Below are positions 24,034 through 35,846 of a DNA stretch of 64,000 bases, piece by piece (position 1 is the first letter of the stretch; every line of letters begins with the position of its first letter). The position numbers were made by a program, and so were the translations under genes. This DNA comes from Copromyces sp. CBS 386.78 (lineage: Eukaryota > Ascomycota > Sordariomycetes > Sordariales > Sordariaceae). The notes below the pieces were generated by a model. It saw only the letters and a list, made by a program, of their open reading frames with translations, ran no database searches and was not told the origin of the DNA. The stretch is from NCBI GenBank assembly GCA_030685235.1, contig MU839191.1, forward strand, positions 1 to 64,000, read 5' to 3'.

Positions 24034-26454
24034 CTAGCCGTCGGTCCCACTGCTGCGGAAAGTAGCACACAACGCTGCATAGTGATGCGTCAAGTCCAGC
24101 ACGTTCTGTGGCAGGTTGGTCGCCTGGATGATACTCCTGACCTTCACAGCACCCTCGTCCTCGATGAGCGTCCGGATGGTATGAAGTAGCTCGGGAGAGA
24201 ATTCGCTGTACCACCGATATTGCCAAGTCACCAACCTGATAAGAGCGGCGACACTCTCGCGTGTGCTCTTTTGCTTCTCGAACACCTTGAGAATACCAGT
24301 AAGAGCCTTGGGGCTGAAGCGCTGACCCAAGCACGCCCGGTAGGCCTCAACTGCTTCGTCCGTATGTTGTAAACGTTCAGCGAGACTGCCGAGAATCTCC
24401 CACTCTTCCGCCGACTTCTTGTACTGCATACTCTGCGCCCTGTACTGAGCCATCTGGGTGCGCCAGATGGTATATACGCGAAGGTCTTCGTAAAGGACCA
24501 TAAACAAGCTGTCTAACCACCGTTCACATAGACGCTTGTTATTGAGACGAGAGAAGTGATCCTCATTATCACCCTATCATTATGTTAGCATTGTATCCAG
24601 AGTAAAATGCCAAAGAGAAGCATCAGCTTGGAGACGTACGTTTTCCTCGGCCTTGCGGACTACCTCTGGGTCGATAGCACTAGGAGGTCTCTCCAGGTCT
24701 TCCGTTTGCTCAGCAGCCAAAGTATCATTCTTTTTCTCGTCCGCAACCTCTTCACTTTCGGCACCCTCCTTGGGGGCGGCTTCGCCGTTCGTAGTATGAT
24801 CCGGGGTTCCACGGAGAGCATCGGTGCTAGCATTCCGCTTGGCAGGGTAGGAAGGCTCCTGCTTCTCGTTTCGGTATTCGTCTTCCATAACAAACACGTT
24901 GCTTCTGATCTTGAGAAGTTGATCCCAGCCAATCTTGGCAGTCATCTCGGTGAGAATGCTGTATGCCTGCTTGAATGTTCCCCGGTACGCAGCGGCGCGA
25001 AGACCAAGCAGGCTTGGGTCTACCTGCTCAGAGAACCTCGAATCTGGCTCGCTGTCAATTTCGTCCAGCCTTGTCTCTGGGAGGGTCGGTAGGTTGACGT
25101 CTTTGGGTTCCGGCATGACAGGCGCATCCTTGTCCTGATATGTGAACATGGGGCACGAGTTGAGGATGGTCAAGGCATTTTCCCAATCCTCCATCGCAAC
25201 GTAGACCTGAGCCAGTCTTGCCCAAGTGCCAAACTCGCTAGGAGCGGCTATCGTACTCCGGTCTGCGCAGCCGAGAGCCATGCGCAATCTTTCCTCCCTC
25301 AGTTCTGGAGTTGGAGCGGTTTCGGCCTTCTTGAGAAGGAATTCGGCCTGGGTATCAAGCATAACGTAATCCATGGGTGATTCCTTGAGGGCCTCGTACA
25401 AGACACGGACTCCTTGCACCTCCTCGCATCCCATGAAGAGCACCTTTGCCAAGAGCGAAGCCACTTCAACATTTTGCGACCGAAGCTTCTCGAAGAGGTT
25501 GATACCGGAAGTATGGCGTCCTGTTGTAGAGAAATACTTTAGGAGTCCGGCTGTCAAGTGGTTAGAGACATTGTTTGGCACCTGCACCACGGAGTCTGAA
25601 CCAAGTTGCCAGCCTACAAGAGAATCAGTAATCCGTGTTTATACCGAGTGGACAACAGGGGAGTGTTACCCCTGAAGAAGAGCTGCTCTGCCGCGCTTAG
25701 GAACTTGTGTTCGGTTTCGGTACTGGTCACCGGGTTGAAACGCCGGACGCCCATAATCTTTCTGATTGTCTCGCCGCTTCCATCGTCGGCATACGAGTAC
25801 GCGCGGAGAACACTGCAGAGGTATGTTTCGAGCCAAAGTTCGTCGGTCGCCTTTCGTTTTTCGCCCCGCTCGTCAACGCAGTAGCTCTCTACGGAGCCGG
25901 GGAAGGGGGCGTGTACGCGCATGTCGACGCGAGAGAAGGCATTGTAACAGCTGGAACGAGTGTCTGTTAGAGATAGCTCAGGAAACAGTCGTCCAAAGAG
26001 TGGTATTACCAATAAGTGCCTTCGACGGTTTTGGCAGTGGCGGAATGGCCAAACTCCTTGTAGGTCAGGGTGTTGATATAAGCAGCCAAACTGGCCGAGG
26101 AAGACGCGTCGACGCCGGTGACATGGTGATAGACTCCGAACTGATGGTTCCGCAAGTCAGCGGTTGTTGTCGTATTGTATATGAATCAAGTCGGAGAGAC
26201 TGGTACGTACGTGCTTTCCGGGGTTCTTCAGGGGTTGCTTAACAAGGTGGACGAGATCTGGGGGGCCAAGCTCCCTGAGAGCGCTCAGAGATTCGGTACG
26301 AGTGTCAACCGCTTCATGGAGTATCTCCTCGGTGATCCTGGGCAAGAAAACGTCAGTCTGGATGTGGTTGCGCTTGTTTGAAAGACCCAAAACAAAGGGG
26401 TTGACTGTAACTCGGAATGGGCATCACGAACTCGGGGACAGCTGGCGCAACCAT
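24034..26454 (-). CDS. BUD7: ChAPs-family exomer cargo adaptor (Bch1/Bud7-like)
   Basis: A protein of about 700 residues with TPR-like helical repeats, related to the yeast Chs5-Arf1-binding proteins Bch1, Bud7, Bch2 and Chs6. With Chs5 these form exomer, which carries chitin synthase and other cargo from the trans-Golgi to the plasma membrane. Exons are 26211-26357 (preceded by a short first exon), 26010-26140, 25670-25950, 24640-25613 and 24034-24573, with introns of 56-70 nt, all GT..AG. Family-like segments include LGPPDLVHLVK near the N-terminus, GVYHHVTGVD, WLETYLCSVLRAYSY, and RLCERWLDSLFMVLYEDLR near the C-terminus. The start at 26454 has strong context (CACCATGG). The first intron is ambiguous: 26358-26427 (699 aa) or 26338-26386 (706 aa). 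The last acceptor could also be 12 nt further in. Confidence 0.87.
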
Positions 26455-27299
26455 GGTGATGGCGATGGACCGCCAGGCTGCGGCGGGATCTTGTGGATGG
26501 TTGGTTTACAACGATTAGACACAGGCCATCTGGCGGCGCAATTGCCGGTGTTATCGAAATACGTCGTCGCCAACAGTCAGTCGACCTGTTGTTTGTCCAG
26601 GATCGGGACGAAAACGGGAAGATGACGGCAGAAGGGATCGTCAACTTTCTTGGTCTTCGGCTTATTCACAGCTGTTTTGGTCGATGTTCGTGGATTGGTG
26701 CTTGCGTTCCAGTGGGGGGAACTGCCTCTGGCGTCGGGCCCGGCCATTCAAGCCAGCGGTGCATGTACCGCCAGCATACGTACCTTATGGAAGCTCAGCT
26801 CAAGCCTAGGGCAGTTGTGGGCACCTAGGTATCTCTACGGCAGGACCTAAGGTAGCTCCAGCTCACCACCCTGGCTGTCCGTCATCCGAATGGCGGGAGA
26901 CAGGGGAAGGCAGCTTGAAGGAGCACAGGCCACATGCCCATTGTTTCTGGCCGGCCCATCCCTTGCACCAACAGCATTGTGACGGGAGCTCCCATGTGCC
27001 TGCCGTGATGGAGTGTGAACCCTTCTGGCACAGCATGGGCCGCACTAACAATTAATTTACCTTGCTCTCTGCCCGGCAAGTGTCCAACAGCGCAATCGCG
27101 TCTCACCTTGCGGTCGCGACTCTGACAACTATTCGACAACTCAACCGGGCAAGAAAGACAGTCGCTTCTCTGCCTTTTGGCCCAACATTCACAAGTTCCC
27201 ATTGGGCTTTACCGTATATCACACTCGACATCTCTACACTGTTGCGCCGTTACTTTTACCACCAATCAACCGCATGACATAAATATCGATTCTGGCAAC
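26455..27299. promoter_or_regulatory. Shared upstream region of the ChAPs and HIR3 genes
   Basis: An 845-base divergent region. It contains ACCTAGGTA and CCTAAGGTA words at about 26823-26855, a type of motif that I associate with filamentous-fungal promoters (weak evidence). The part before HIR3 is pyrimidine-rich and carries a two-codon upstream reading frame, ATG ACA TAA, at 27274-27282, only 17 nt before the main start. No other gene is supported. Confidence 0.5.
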
Positions 27300-30200
27300 A
27301 TGGTAGGATTGGCCGGTAGCTTGGACTGTCATCGACCTGCTAACTTTTGTGTTTCCTGTAGCCAACCTTTCAGGCGATCAACGTCGAGCCCGAAGAGAAC
27401 GTCGATGAGGAAATCGATACCACCAAGCAAATTCAAGTACATATTGTCTACCCGCCATGATTGGAATGTCAGTCGCCAGCACAGTCACTTATACAACCCT
27501 TGTTACAGGTCGATGATGCCTTGAAACTATTCCAGAACGCGCTCAAGCTCCATTCCCAAGGCCCCCGATTCTTCGACGAAGCCTCCGACGCCTACAATGC
27601 CCTTTTTGAGTCCGAGATTTTCAGATACCCCGAAAGCAAGACCGAGTACGAGCGCACCGAGGAACGACCAGATGGCACGCTTGTCATCGAGCCCACCCTT
27701 GCCCAGGGGCTGGAGGTCGGCGCTGCTGATGTAGATGGCATTGCCAGCACTCTCCCACAGACTCTATACCTATCCTTCAAGAACCACGGCCAATTCATCG
27801 TCGATCGGATCAAAAACAAGGCACGGGCCAGTAAACAGGGTAGCGAGTTCGATTACGAGGATCCCGCCATTCAAAATGACGCCAAGAAAGCCCTGGACGA
27901 GTTCAGCGCTGCCCTCGACTTTGACCCGTCCGATGCCGACTTGTGGAGGAAGACCGCGAGGGTTGCTACTTTTCTCAAGAGCGCACGGATTAGTCGGTAC
28001 AGTTTGGAGGCAGCTGTGGAATTGGACGATGACCCCGCTGTTACCGATTTCGAGCCCCCATCGCTCGCCGAAGGATTTGCTGGCGAACAGTTGAAACGAC
28101 AACTCGAGGTCCTGGACGACAAGATGGCCCTAAGTCACCCCATAATGAAGGCATTCTGTGAAAAAGGTCTCCCGAAGTTCTTGGAGCGTTACCTCGATCC
28201 GATACCATCCCTCCCGGATTACACAAAAGCAATAGCTGCCCCACAACCGGACTCGGACGAGGTTAGCCAACCACGTCTTGTCATGAACCTCCTGAGCTAC
28301 TCCTGGACTGAACTTGGTATTGCGTTGGCTCGCTTCGTTGCAGAACATGGCTTTTCTGGTCAAGCTATCACTATCCAACTACCAGAAGGAATCGTTGAAG
28401 ATGAAGATGTTCAGATGGAGATTGATAAACAGCTGCAGCCTTCTGAAGAAAACACGCAGGAGGAGACGGCGGCGGAAGCCATTTTGGCCGAGAAGTCTGA
28501 GGCCCAAGACACTGAAGAAGCCGAATCGAGAATTAGAGAGACGAAAGTTACCATTGTCGAAGAACCCAAAGAAACGGATCAGCCCCAAAAGGACCGTACA
28601 TCTTCGTTGCCGACAAGGAAACGCTCACAATCTGCCGCTGGCATACCAGATCCAGCAGATGAAGAGAAAGGCGAGACCAAGAGGAGCAAAAGGACAAGGC
28701 GAAGGGACACTGCACCGGAGGAGGCCATGGACCCTGCCACGCTACTCGCCACTCAGCTTCAGCCCTTCCAAGCCGCCGACCAGAACCTCTTTCAGATGAC
28801 CAAAAATCTGCTCGAAAACCTGGGAGTGACAGACCGAGATACACTGGACAGGATAACCGAGATCCTAGATTCCTGCGCTTCAGATGATCGAACAAGCAAA
28901 ATCCAGAATCCTGCAACGACTGACTTGCGTGAGGCGATACTTCGTTTTGACGAAGAAACTGCAAGCATCCTTCTGGACGGTAGAGAAAGCCCGCCACTTA
29001 GCCTGTCTGCTTTCTTAGAACACTCGAAATCCCCATCCCAAAGGGCGGTCGAGCCGCCCCAGTTTGACGATGTGCGGAATATCCGTGGTTTCGTTGCGAG
29101 AATGAACTCGGGCTGGAACACGATCCAGGATGTCGTTCATGAGTATGTCAAAGCTCTTGCCGAGGGCTACTCGACAGAGAAATGGTCAGATCAGATGAAG
29201 GTTGCTGTTGTTCAAATCATCAGCCGCTTGGACGAGGGAATCTACGAACGGGTCGTCTACGATCTTGAGCAATGGCAGTTGAGCGACCCAAGCAGGCGCC
29301 AGTCTTTTACAGATATTGCCAACCTGGTTCACATGCTTTTCGAGCTACATCTTGATGTGTATGAGCGGATCACGAACCCTAACAGCGTCGTGGAGCAAAT
29401 TACGCGAACTAAAGCGAGGATAAGACTAGGGAGGTGGTGGGATCTGGCTACGGAAGTCAGCCGGCGGCGACGTCTCGAAACCGATGATGCTTTGACCCTC
29501 CGCTTCCTCTGGGCAGCTGTGGTCTACATTACAGTTACTGAAGGTGTACCCCGCGAACACATCCTCAATTGCTGGCATAGTCTGCGCGATCACCTTGCGA
29601 CAACTTCGGTCCCCGATATCGTTCTGCCAAACAACGCTGTGATGCCGGAGATTTCGGTGGCCGCTGCCGATCGTGAAGTTAGCAAGCTAACGACCATGGA
29701 GTTCTTCCTGGGCCTTTTCCAAGAAGACCAGGGCGACCCGGTCTCCGTTATCGACACTTTGGAGCCTGTGCTTAATCCTGAATCAGTCTGCATCAACAGC
29801 TCATCTGCTTCGGACCCTACTGAAGACGCAATGGACGAAGACGCCGAGGTTGCCGGAAACGTGAGGTCAATCAAAGATTGCGCTAGCCAGGGACTGCAAG
29901 ATCTGTGGAACTTCATTGAGAAGAGCAGTACTGATCTCCGGTTGCTCCTCTGGTCGAGGCTCGGCGACGCCTACGGTAAAATCAAGTACACCACAAAGCA
30001 GTTTTCTTGCTTCCTACGGAGTATTGAAACTATTGTGCACGATTTTGAGCGGGATGACTACGTCAACACACCACAGGCAGCTCGAAAGGAGTTGTTCATG
30101 ACAATGCTCAAGGCTCTAGATGACCAGATCATTCAGTCGTTGCATCTGGCGCTGAATCACAACAATTCGTTCGATATCATTGATGAGGAGCACATCAAGA

Positions 30201-33200
30201 CTACATCAGCCGCTCTCGCCAAGGTCAGCTGTCTCCTCCACGTTGCTGCCATGTACGAGGATGAGGGCAGTGTAGGAATAATTCAAGCACCGGCAAGCGG
30301 ATCTCCAGCTGCAACATTTCTCAACAGGCTTCGGGAGATGCAAGTGAGAACATGGTCCCTGCAATACACGGTTCTGAAGATGGGGATAAATCTTCACCCG
30401 GGCATTTTCCCGACACCAGAGAATGATCTGGCTGATTATTTGGCCGCCGTTCACCAAGTCTTGGGGCTAAGGAAGTACTGCAAGTCCTCCAACAAGATCT
30501 TCCTCAAGATGATGCGGGTCGAGCTCCTGAAGCTGAAGAATATTGAAAACTGGGAGGACTATCTCGGTCAAGTTCTCTATGATCTTCATGGCCTCAAGCT
30601 GGGAGTCGGAATCTGGGACGTCCAGGAGCATGACTGCCCACCTGAGAAGCTTGAGAAGCGTCAGGCATTGGCGATGGTGGAAAAGATCAGTTTGCTTGCC
30701 CACCGCATGACGATGAAGGATTTGTTGAAGTCGGACCTCAAAAACACTGTCGAGTCGATGCAGCAAGCCATTGGCTCGGCCAAGTCAACAGCTCAGATGA
30801 TGCACAACCATCGCAACTTCAACGAATATTTGAAGACGCCTATTCACCCCTTGCATTTGTACAAGGCCCTTACCGGCAATGTGGACCTGGATGCGGTCAC
30901 TATCAACACACCAGACAGTGCACCCGCAAAGCATGGTTGGTTTTTCTTGCTGGGCATGATTGCCCTTACCAAGTTCAAAGGTGTAGATCTCAACCGCCGC
31001 CAGACCCCGGGTGCTCTGGACGATCTACGCATTGCCGTCACCTTCTTGCGGCTACAGCTTCAGTATACACCAGACCGGTGGGATGCCTGGTTCCGTCTTG
31101 CCGAATGCTTCGACTATGAGTTGGATGATATGGTTCTTTGGACCGCCGACAAAATGAACAAGGACAGGGCAGATCTTGTCAAGTTCCAGCGGCAGTCGAT
31201 TCATTGTTACACTCTCGCTTTATCGCACTCGTATGCCTCGACCTCGGATTCCAACGTCTACGTATTGTCAGAGGGAGACACTGAGGCCGTTTATGATCTA
31301 TACCACGAATTTGGCATGCGAATGTATGCATCGAGCCGCGAGCCTTTTGCAATGGAGCCATTTATGCATTCAGACCAGCACCGTTTTTTTATCGAGACAT
31401 CGGGCAATGGTACTTACAAAGAGATACTGCATAATCAGATGTCAGACTACCAAGTTTGGAAGTTCGCCGCGAGCTTGTTCCGGAAAGCCATGGCTGGCAA
31501 GCCCAAGGACTGGAGGAATCCGTACATGATAGCGAAATGTTTATGGAAGATGTACCAGAAGCCGGTGGAGGAGCTTGATGAGAAGAATCGGCGCGGCCGG
31601 CCATCGGTTCAAGCGGTCGTCAAGGCTTTGGAAAAGACTGTCGAGATTGTTCGGGCGCTACCCAAACCTCGGCACGGCCAGGACCCGATTCTTGAGCCAC
31701 ACTACAAGATCCTATCAGTCATCAACAAGCTTGTTACCCGCGGAGACCTCCCTCGCCAGGAAGCTGCAGACATTTTGCAGCGACAGCCATTCGCTCCTGG
31801 TCGCGGTGAAAAGGTTACGCTAGAAAACGATGAGGACTGGCATGAGTACATGCTCAGGTACATGCGTCACTTGAGGGATAAGGACAAGTCAAACTGGCAG
31901 CATCGTATGATTATTCGCCATGCTCGTCTGTTGTTTGATGGCGACGAGATTGAAGATGAGGAAAATAAGGCAAAGAAGGAGGAAAGCAAGGAGGCTGCTT
32001 CCAAGGCCTTTGCAGTCCTGCGCGAAAACATGTTCACCAAGACGATGGTTATGAACGTCTGGAAATGTGATGCTGAACGCCCCGGTCGGCATCATGTCTA
32101 CACGGAGCAATACATCCGGTACATGGCCCGGCTGTTGGCCGTCATGAATGACAGAGCCAATCTTGAGGCCGTACTGCGACGCATTCGGAAGAAGGGTGTC
32201 GACTTCTACCATTTCAACGAGCTTTGGCAACATGGTGTACAGATCTACCTCAAGATGATCCGGAAGGCGTTCGACATCCCAACGAACGACGAGGATCCTT
32301 TCAAAAACGTTGCACCAGAGGACTTTGAGGTCGTGGCTGAGAAGATGTCAGAATGGGCGATCACGTCAGAAGCTGAAAACCATGCCGCCCTGAACGCCAT
32401 GAAGGAAGCGATCGAGCTCAAGAAACTAAACGCCAATTTGATGAAAGCTGGACCGATTGATGACTTGATCAATGACTGCTACTCCATCATTCACCACGAG
32501 TTGCTTCCTGAGCGGGCTGCGTCAGAGGCACCGCAAGTCGGGGACGAGCATAGTCGGGCTGGCGACGGAGAGTCGCCCAAGAAGCCGGGAGAAAGAGAAG
32601 AAGAATCCAAATTCATGACCCTCAGCATCCTGCCGGCGCTTCAGGAGAGAGAACGTGCTGCTGCTGCTGCTTCGGATTTCCTGCGGGCCCCGTCCGAGCA
32701 ACCCGACAAGATGTCAGAAAAGCAACTATCCTTCAACGGGGATGTCGCTCACCGCGGTCGCAAGCTTGGCGTTCGGAGACCCGATGTTCTACGCAAGGCC
32801 GAACAAGCCGTATTAAGGGCCGCAGAAGGCCCACCTAAACCATTGTCTACCAGAGGAATATCATCACGAAAAGGCTCCGCATCTAGTGGCAGCGGAAGGA
32901 AGGGTCAGACAACCCGTGACGAAGGCGCTGATGATGATAACGATGAGACAGACGAAGACGCTACTCGCCATGATGACGAGGATATTGAGATGAAAGACGC
33001 TGATGATGATGGTGACAACCGTCCCCGCAGTCGCCGCAGCAGAAGAGGAGGACAGGATGACACCCACATGGCCGACGATGAGCATGAAGAACCCATGTCC
33101 TCTCCTCCCGGTAGCGTCCACGACTCAGCTGACGACGAGAGTGATCTCAGTGACGTTCCAGCTGACTACGAGGACGATATCCCCCCATCCCTCCTATTCC

Positions 33201-34195
33201 CCAACCTCAGGCGGAGCGTCGATGCCTCTGCTGCCGCTGGTGCTGCTGCTGCCGGGTCTGTTACAACCCCTATTACACCCGGCAGACCTACGATTTACAG
33301 CTCGAGCTCGGAGTCAGGCAGTGACGATGATGAGAATAGAAAATCGGTGGAGCCAAAGCGGACGCCAAGGAAGCCGAGCTGGCATAAGAACCAGGCAGCC
33401 AGAGCTGCTCAACATGAGCATAACCAGCAGCGGCCAGGAAGCAGCAGTAGTATTGACCATCACAATAAGCCTGCGACTGAGGGTGGTTCTATAGGCCCAA
33501 TGAGGTGGGGGTTGAAGACCGGCTCCGGCAGACCTCGCAATGGGAGTGGTGTTGGTGCTTCCGCTGTTGTGCGTGAAGTTCCGGAGACGGAGGATGCAGA
33601 ATATGAGGAGGAGGAGGAGGAGGAGGAGGAGGAAGTGGGAGGGGACATTGAGGATGAGGGGGATGAAGAAGGTGAGCATGAGGGGGTTGAGGAAACTGTT
33701 GAGAGTGGAGAGACGGAGGAAGAGGAAGAAGGCGAAGAGGATGCAGATGAGGAGATGGAAGACGTGGAAGGCGAGGAAGAGGTCGAAGAGGGCGAGGAGG
33801 ATCATGATGATGAGGAAGGTGCTGAAGTGGAAGAGGAGGGTGAAGAGGAGGGTGAAGAGGAGGGTGAAGAGGAGGGTGAAGAGGAGGGTGAAGAGGAGGG
33901 TGAAGAGGAGGATGAAGAAGAGGATGAGGAAGGAGACGAAGAGGCCGAAGAAGACGAGGAGGATGTAAGGCCAGGTGAGCATGAAGATGATGTAGAGGAA
34001 GGAACTGAGGAAGATGAGGAGGGTGGTGAAGAGGCTGAAGGCGAAGAAGGTGACGAAGAGGAAGAAGAAGATGAGGAGGAGGAGGCAGACGAGGAGGAGG
34101 CGGATGAGGAAGGAGGCGAAGGCGAAGAGGAGGAGATTGGAGATGAAGATACGGATGATGGGAGCGAGCATGACAGCGCAACAGGGGTGAATTAA
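27300..34195 (+). CDS. HIR3: HIR complex subunit HIR3 / CABIN1 homologue
   Basis: A very large protein of 2,254 residues. The HIR complex deposits histones H3-H4 independently of replication and represses histone genes in yeast; its human counterpart is CABIN1. Coding exons are 27300-27302 (just the ATG), 27362-27436 and 27509-34195, with introns of 59 and 72 nt. The spliced start ([12 protein letters not shown], then [17 protein letters not shown]) matches the beginning of fungal HIR3 proteins as I recall them. Repeated helical TPR-like units fill much of the protein (e.g. [20 protein letters not shown]). A basic [12 protein letters not shown] run near residue 415-427 could be a nuclear signal. 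The last ~400 residues are low-complexity: Ser-rich, Asp-rich, then a ~200-residue Glu tract ending at the stop. Acidic tails are common in histone chaperones. Long frames on the opposite strand there are artefacts. Confidence 0.92.
33830..33913 (+). repeat. 12-bp minisatellite in the acidic tail of HIR3
   Basis: Six perfect copies of GAAGAGGAGGGT (33830-33901) followed by a seventh with one change. The unit is 12 bp, so copy-number change keeps the reading frame; each adds four acidic-tract residues (Glu-Glu-Glu-Gly). It is embedded in a longer stretch of GAG/GAA codons. Confidence 0.9.
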
Positions 34196-34739
34196 GGGCC
34201 TCATGGTGTCCTGTGGTCGGGGTCGCTCGACTCAAGCTCAGGGTCATCGAGTTATGACGAGCTTGACGAGTTTTGGCGCAGGTGATCCCAGAACAACATG
34301 GCGCCAAAAATTGGTAATGGCGACGCGGGGTCTGGAGTAGATGTCTTTGAGAATTATCGTTGTGAAGAATGGGTCTCGCCTAGATAGATTATAGGTCTTT
34401 ACTTTGTGTCCCGCCGCTGATGTGTTGCGAGTTCGCATCTTCTCATCCCGATGTGCTTGTAATTCCCATGTTTTCTTCCTGGGTCGCTAAGCATTGAACC
34501 CTAACCCCCCGTGTCCGGACTCTGTCTTCCATCTAAAGTGAGGGCCTTGATGGCCCAAGCTCTTTCTCGTCCTACGTAAACATGTCAGATTAGAGGGTGG
34601 ATATCTGGGTTTCTGGCCATACTCAATCTGGGTTAGCCGCCCAGCCCCCTAGATTACTGGATTCTGGGGCCCTCTGGGATACTCCAGCACCCCCTACACC
34701 TTCTGGGCGAGTTAGTTACATACACTCTTCAATTAATTA
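34196..34739. other. 3' region of HIR3 and right edge of the gene island
   Basis: About 540 bases of normal composition with no supported gene, presumably HIR3 3' UTR and flank. A single CCCTAACCCCCC at 34499-34510 resembles telomere sequence but is not repeated. Composition flips to AT-rich between about 34725 and 34740. Confidence 0.5.
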
Positions 34740-35379
34740 ATTCTATATAATTACATTTGATAATTAATAGTCTAATTTGCGTATTTACAATAGAAGTGCT
34801 ATAATAATCGATATAAGTAATATCCTTACGAAATTAATAATGTTAGTTATATTTTTATTAAAAGAATTTATTAATAAAGCTATTATAGTTGTCCTCAAAA
34901 CCTAAAGCGATTAGCTTAATTAGTACAAAACCCTTAAACGACTAATTAGAAGCAATTAAAACTTCGGTAATTAATTACTTAAGGATAGGCTTATAATTTA
35001 AAGGGTCCTACTTCCTACGCCGGAAGACTTTTTTTTTATAAAGCTTGCGAAAGATTGTATATTAGCGGTAAAGAAAGAATTTATTAAATTTAATAGAAGA
35101 ATCTAGGTTAAGAAAGTCGTAGTAATTATTATAATAATTATAATAATTATTATTATAACCTAGACCTAAATTTAAACTTAAATTAACGAAGATAATTCGG
35201 AGACTACTACTATTACCTAATTCTAATAAAAAATTAAATAAAATTCTAACGAAGAAGATTTTAAAAAGGAGGATAAATACTATACCGAATAAAATATTAA
35301 AGAGGATATAATAATTAACTCCGCTATAAATCTTACTATAAGAAGAAAGGCTATTTATAACCAAGTTAATAATACGTAC
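34740..35379 (+). mobile_element. Copia-type retrotransposon, 5' part (RIP-degraded)
   Basis: AT-rich sequence from the island edge to the left end of the inserted gypsy element. From about 35041 a plus-strand frame is broken only by TAA/TAG and ends ...AAT AAT ACG TAC exactly at the insertion point. It resumes in phase after the insertion at 48477, where a copia integrase lies further downstream, so I assign this part to the same element (probably leader plus gag). The terminal repeat was not delimited. Confidence 0.6.
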
Positions 35380-35846
35380 TGAAATGGAGCAAAACCACAC
35401 CAACAAAGGAACGAGGCTACACTATACAAACTTACATAGCGAAGAGTAGATCCAGAGTTAATAATCTTATCCGTAGAACTGGATACAATTATCAAATTAC
35501 AGCCATAAAACCACTAAAAGGAAAGATAGAAGGTAAAATAGAACTTTACCTCTATACTTTTCTCAAAATAGCGAAGTACAGATCTAGAAGTCGGTATTAA
35601 AAAAGATAGAAAGTACTTTACGAATATAATTAAAAAATTTAAAAGGGAGTATTACAAAGATTTTAAAAATATTAATATTCAATTCGTTATTCTCTACTTA
35701 TTTAATTATCTATAGTTTAAAAGGGGATACTATCCTTCTTATACTTTTCTATCTTCAACCCTATTTAGCCCTAAAGTAAATCCGCTCCTTAATATCTTAA
35801 TTCTACCAATATCTCAACATTTATTCTAATAAAACGCCCCAACTCA
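35380..35846 (-). repeat. 3' LTR of the 13.1-kb gypsy element
   Basis: 467 bp, starting TG and ending CA on the plus strand as LTRs do. It is the same length as the LTR at 48006-48472 with no indels needed; nearly all differences are C/T or G/A, with about three transversions by eye. Confidence 0.93.

Noticed and set aside
33314..34307. Two long open frames on the minus strand (296 and 272 codons)
   Set aside because: They are the complement of the GAG/GAA-rich acidic tail of HIR3, giving Leu/Phe-rich or His/Pro/Leu-rich low-complexity strings. No independent evidence of a gene.
34499..34510. CCCTAACCCCCC as an interstitial telomere
   Set aside because: Only a single CCCTAA unit is present, so no array and no support for a telomere-derived site.
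35062..35406. 114-codon minus frame rich in Asn and Tyr
   Set aside because: Complement of the copia reading frame and crosses the LTR boundary at 35380, so it cannot be one gene.
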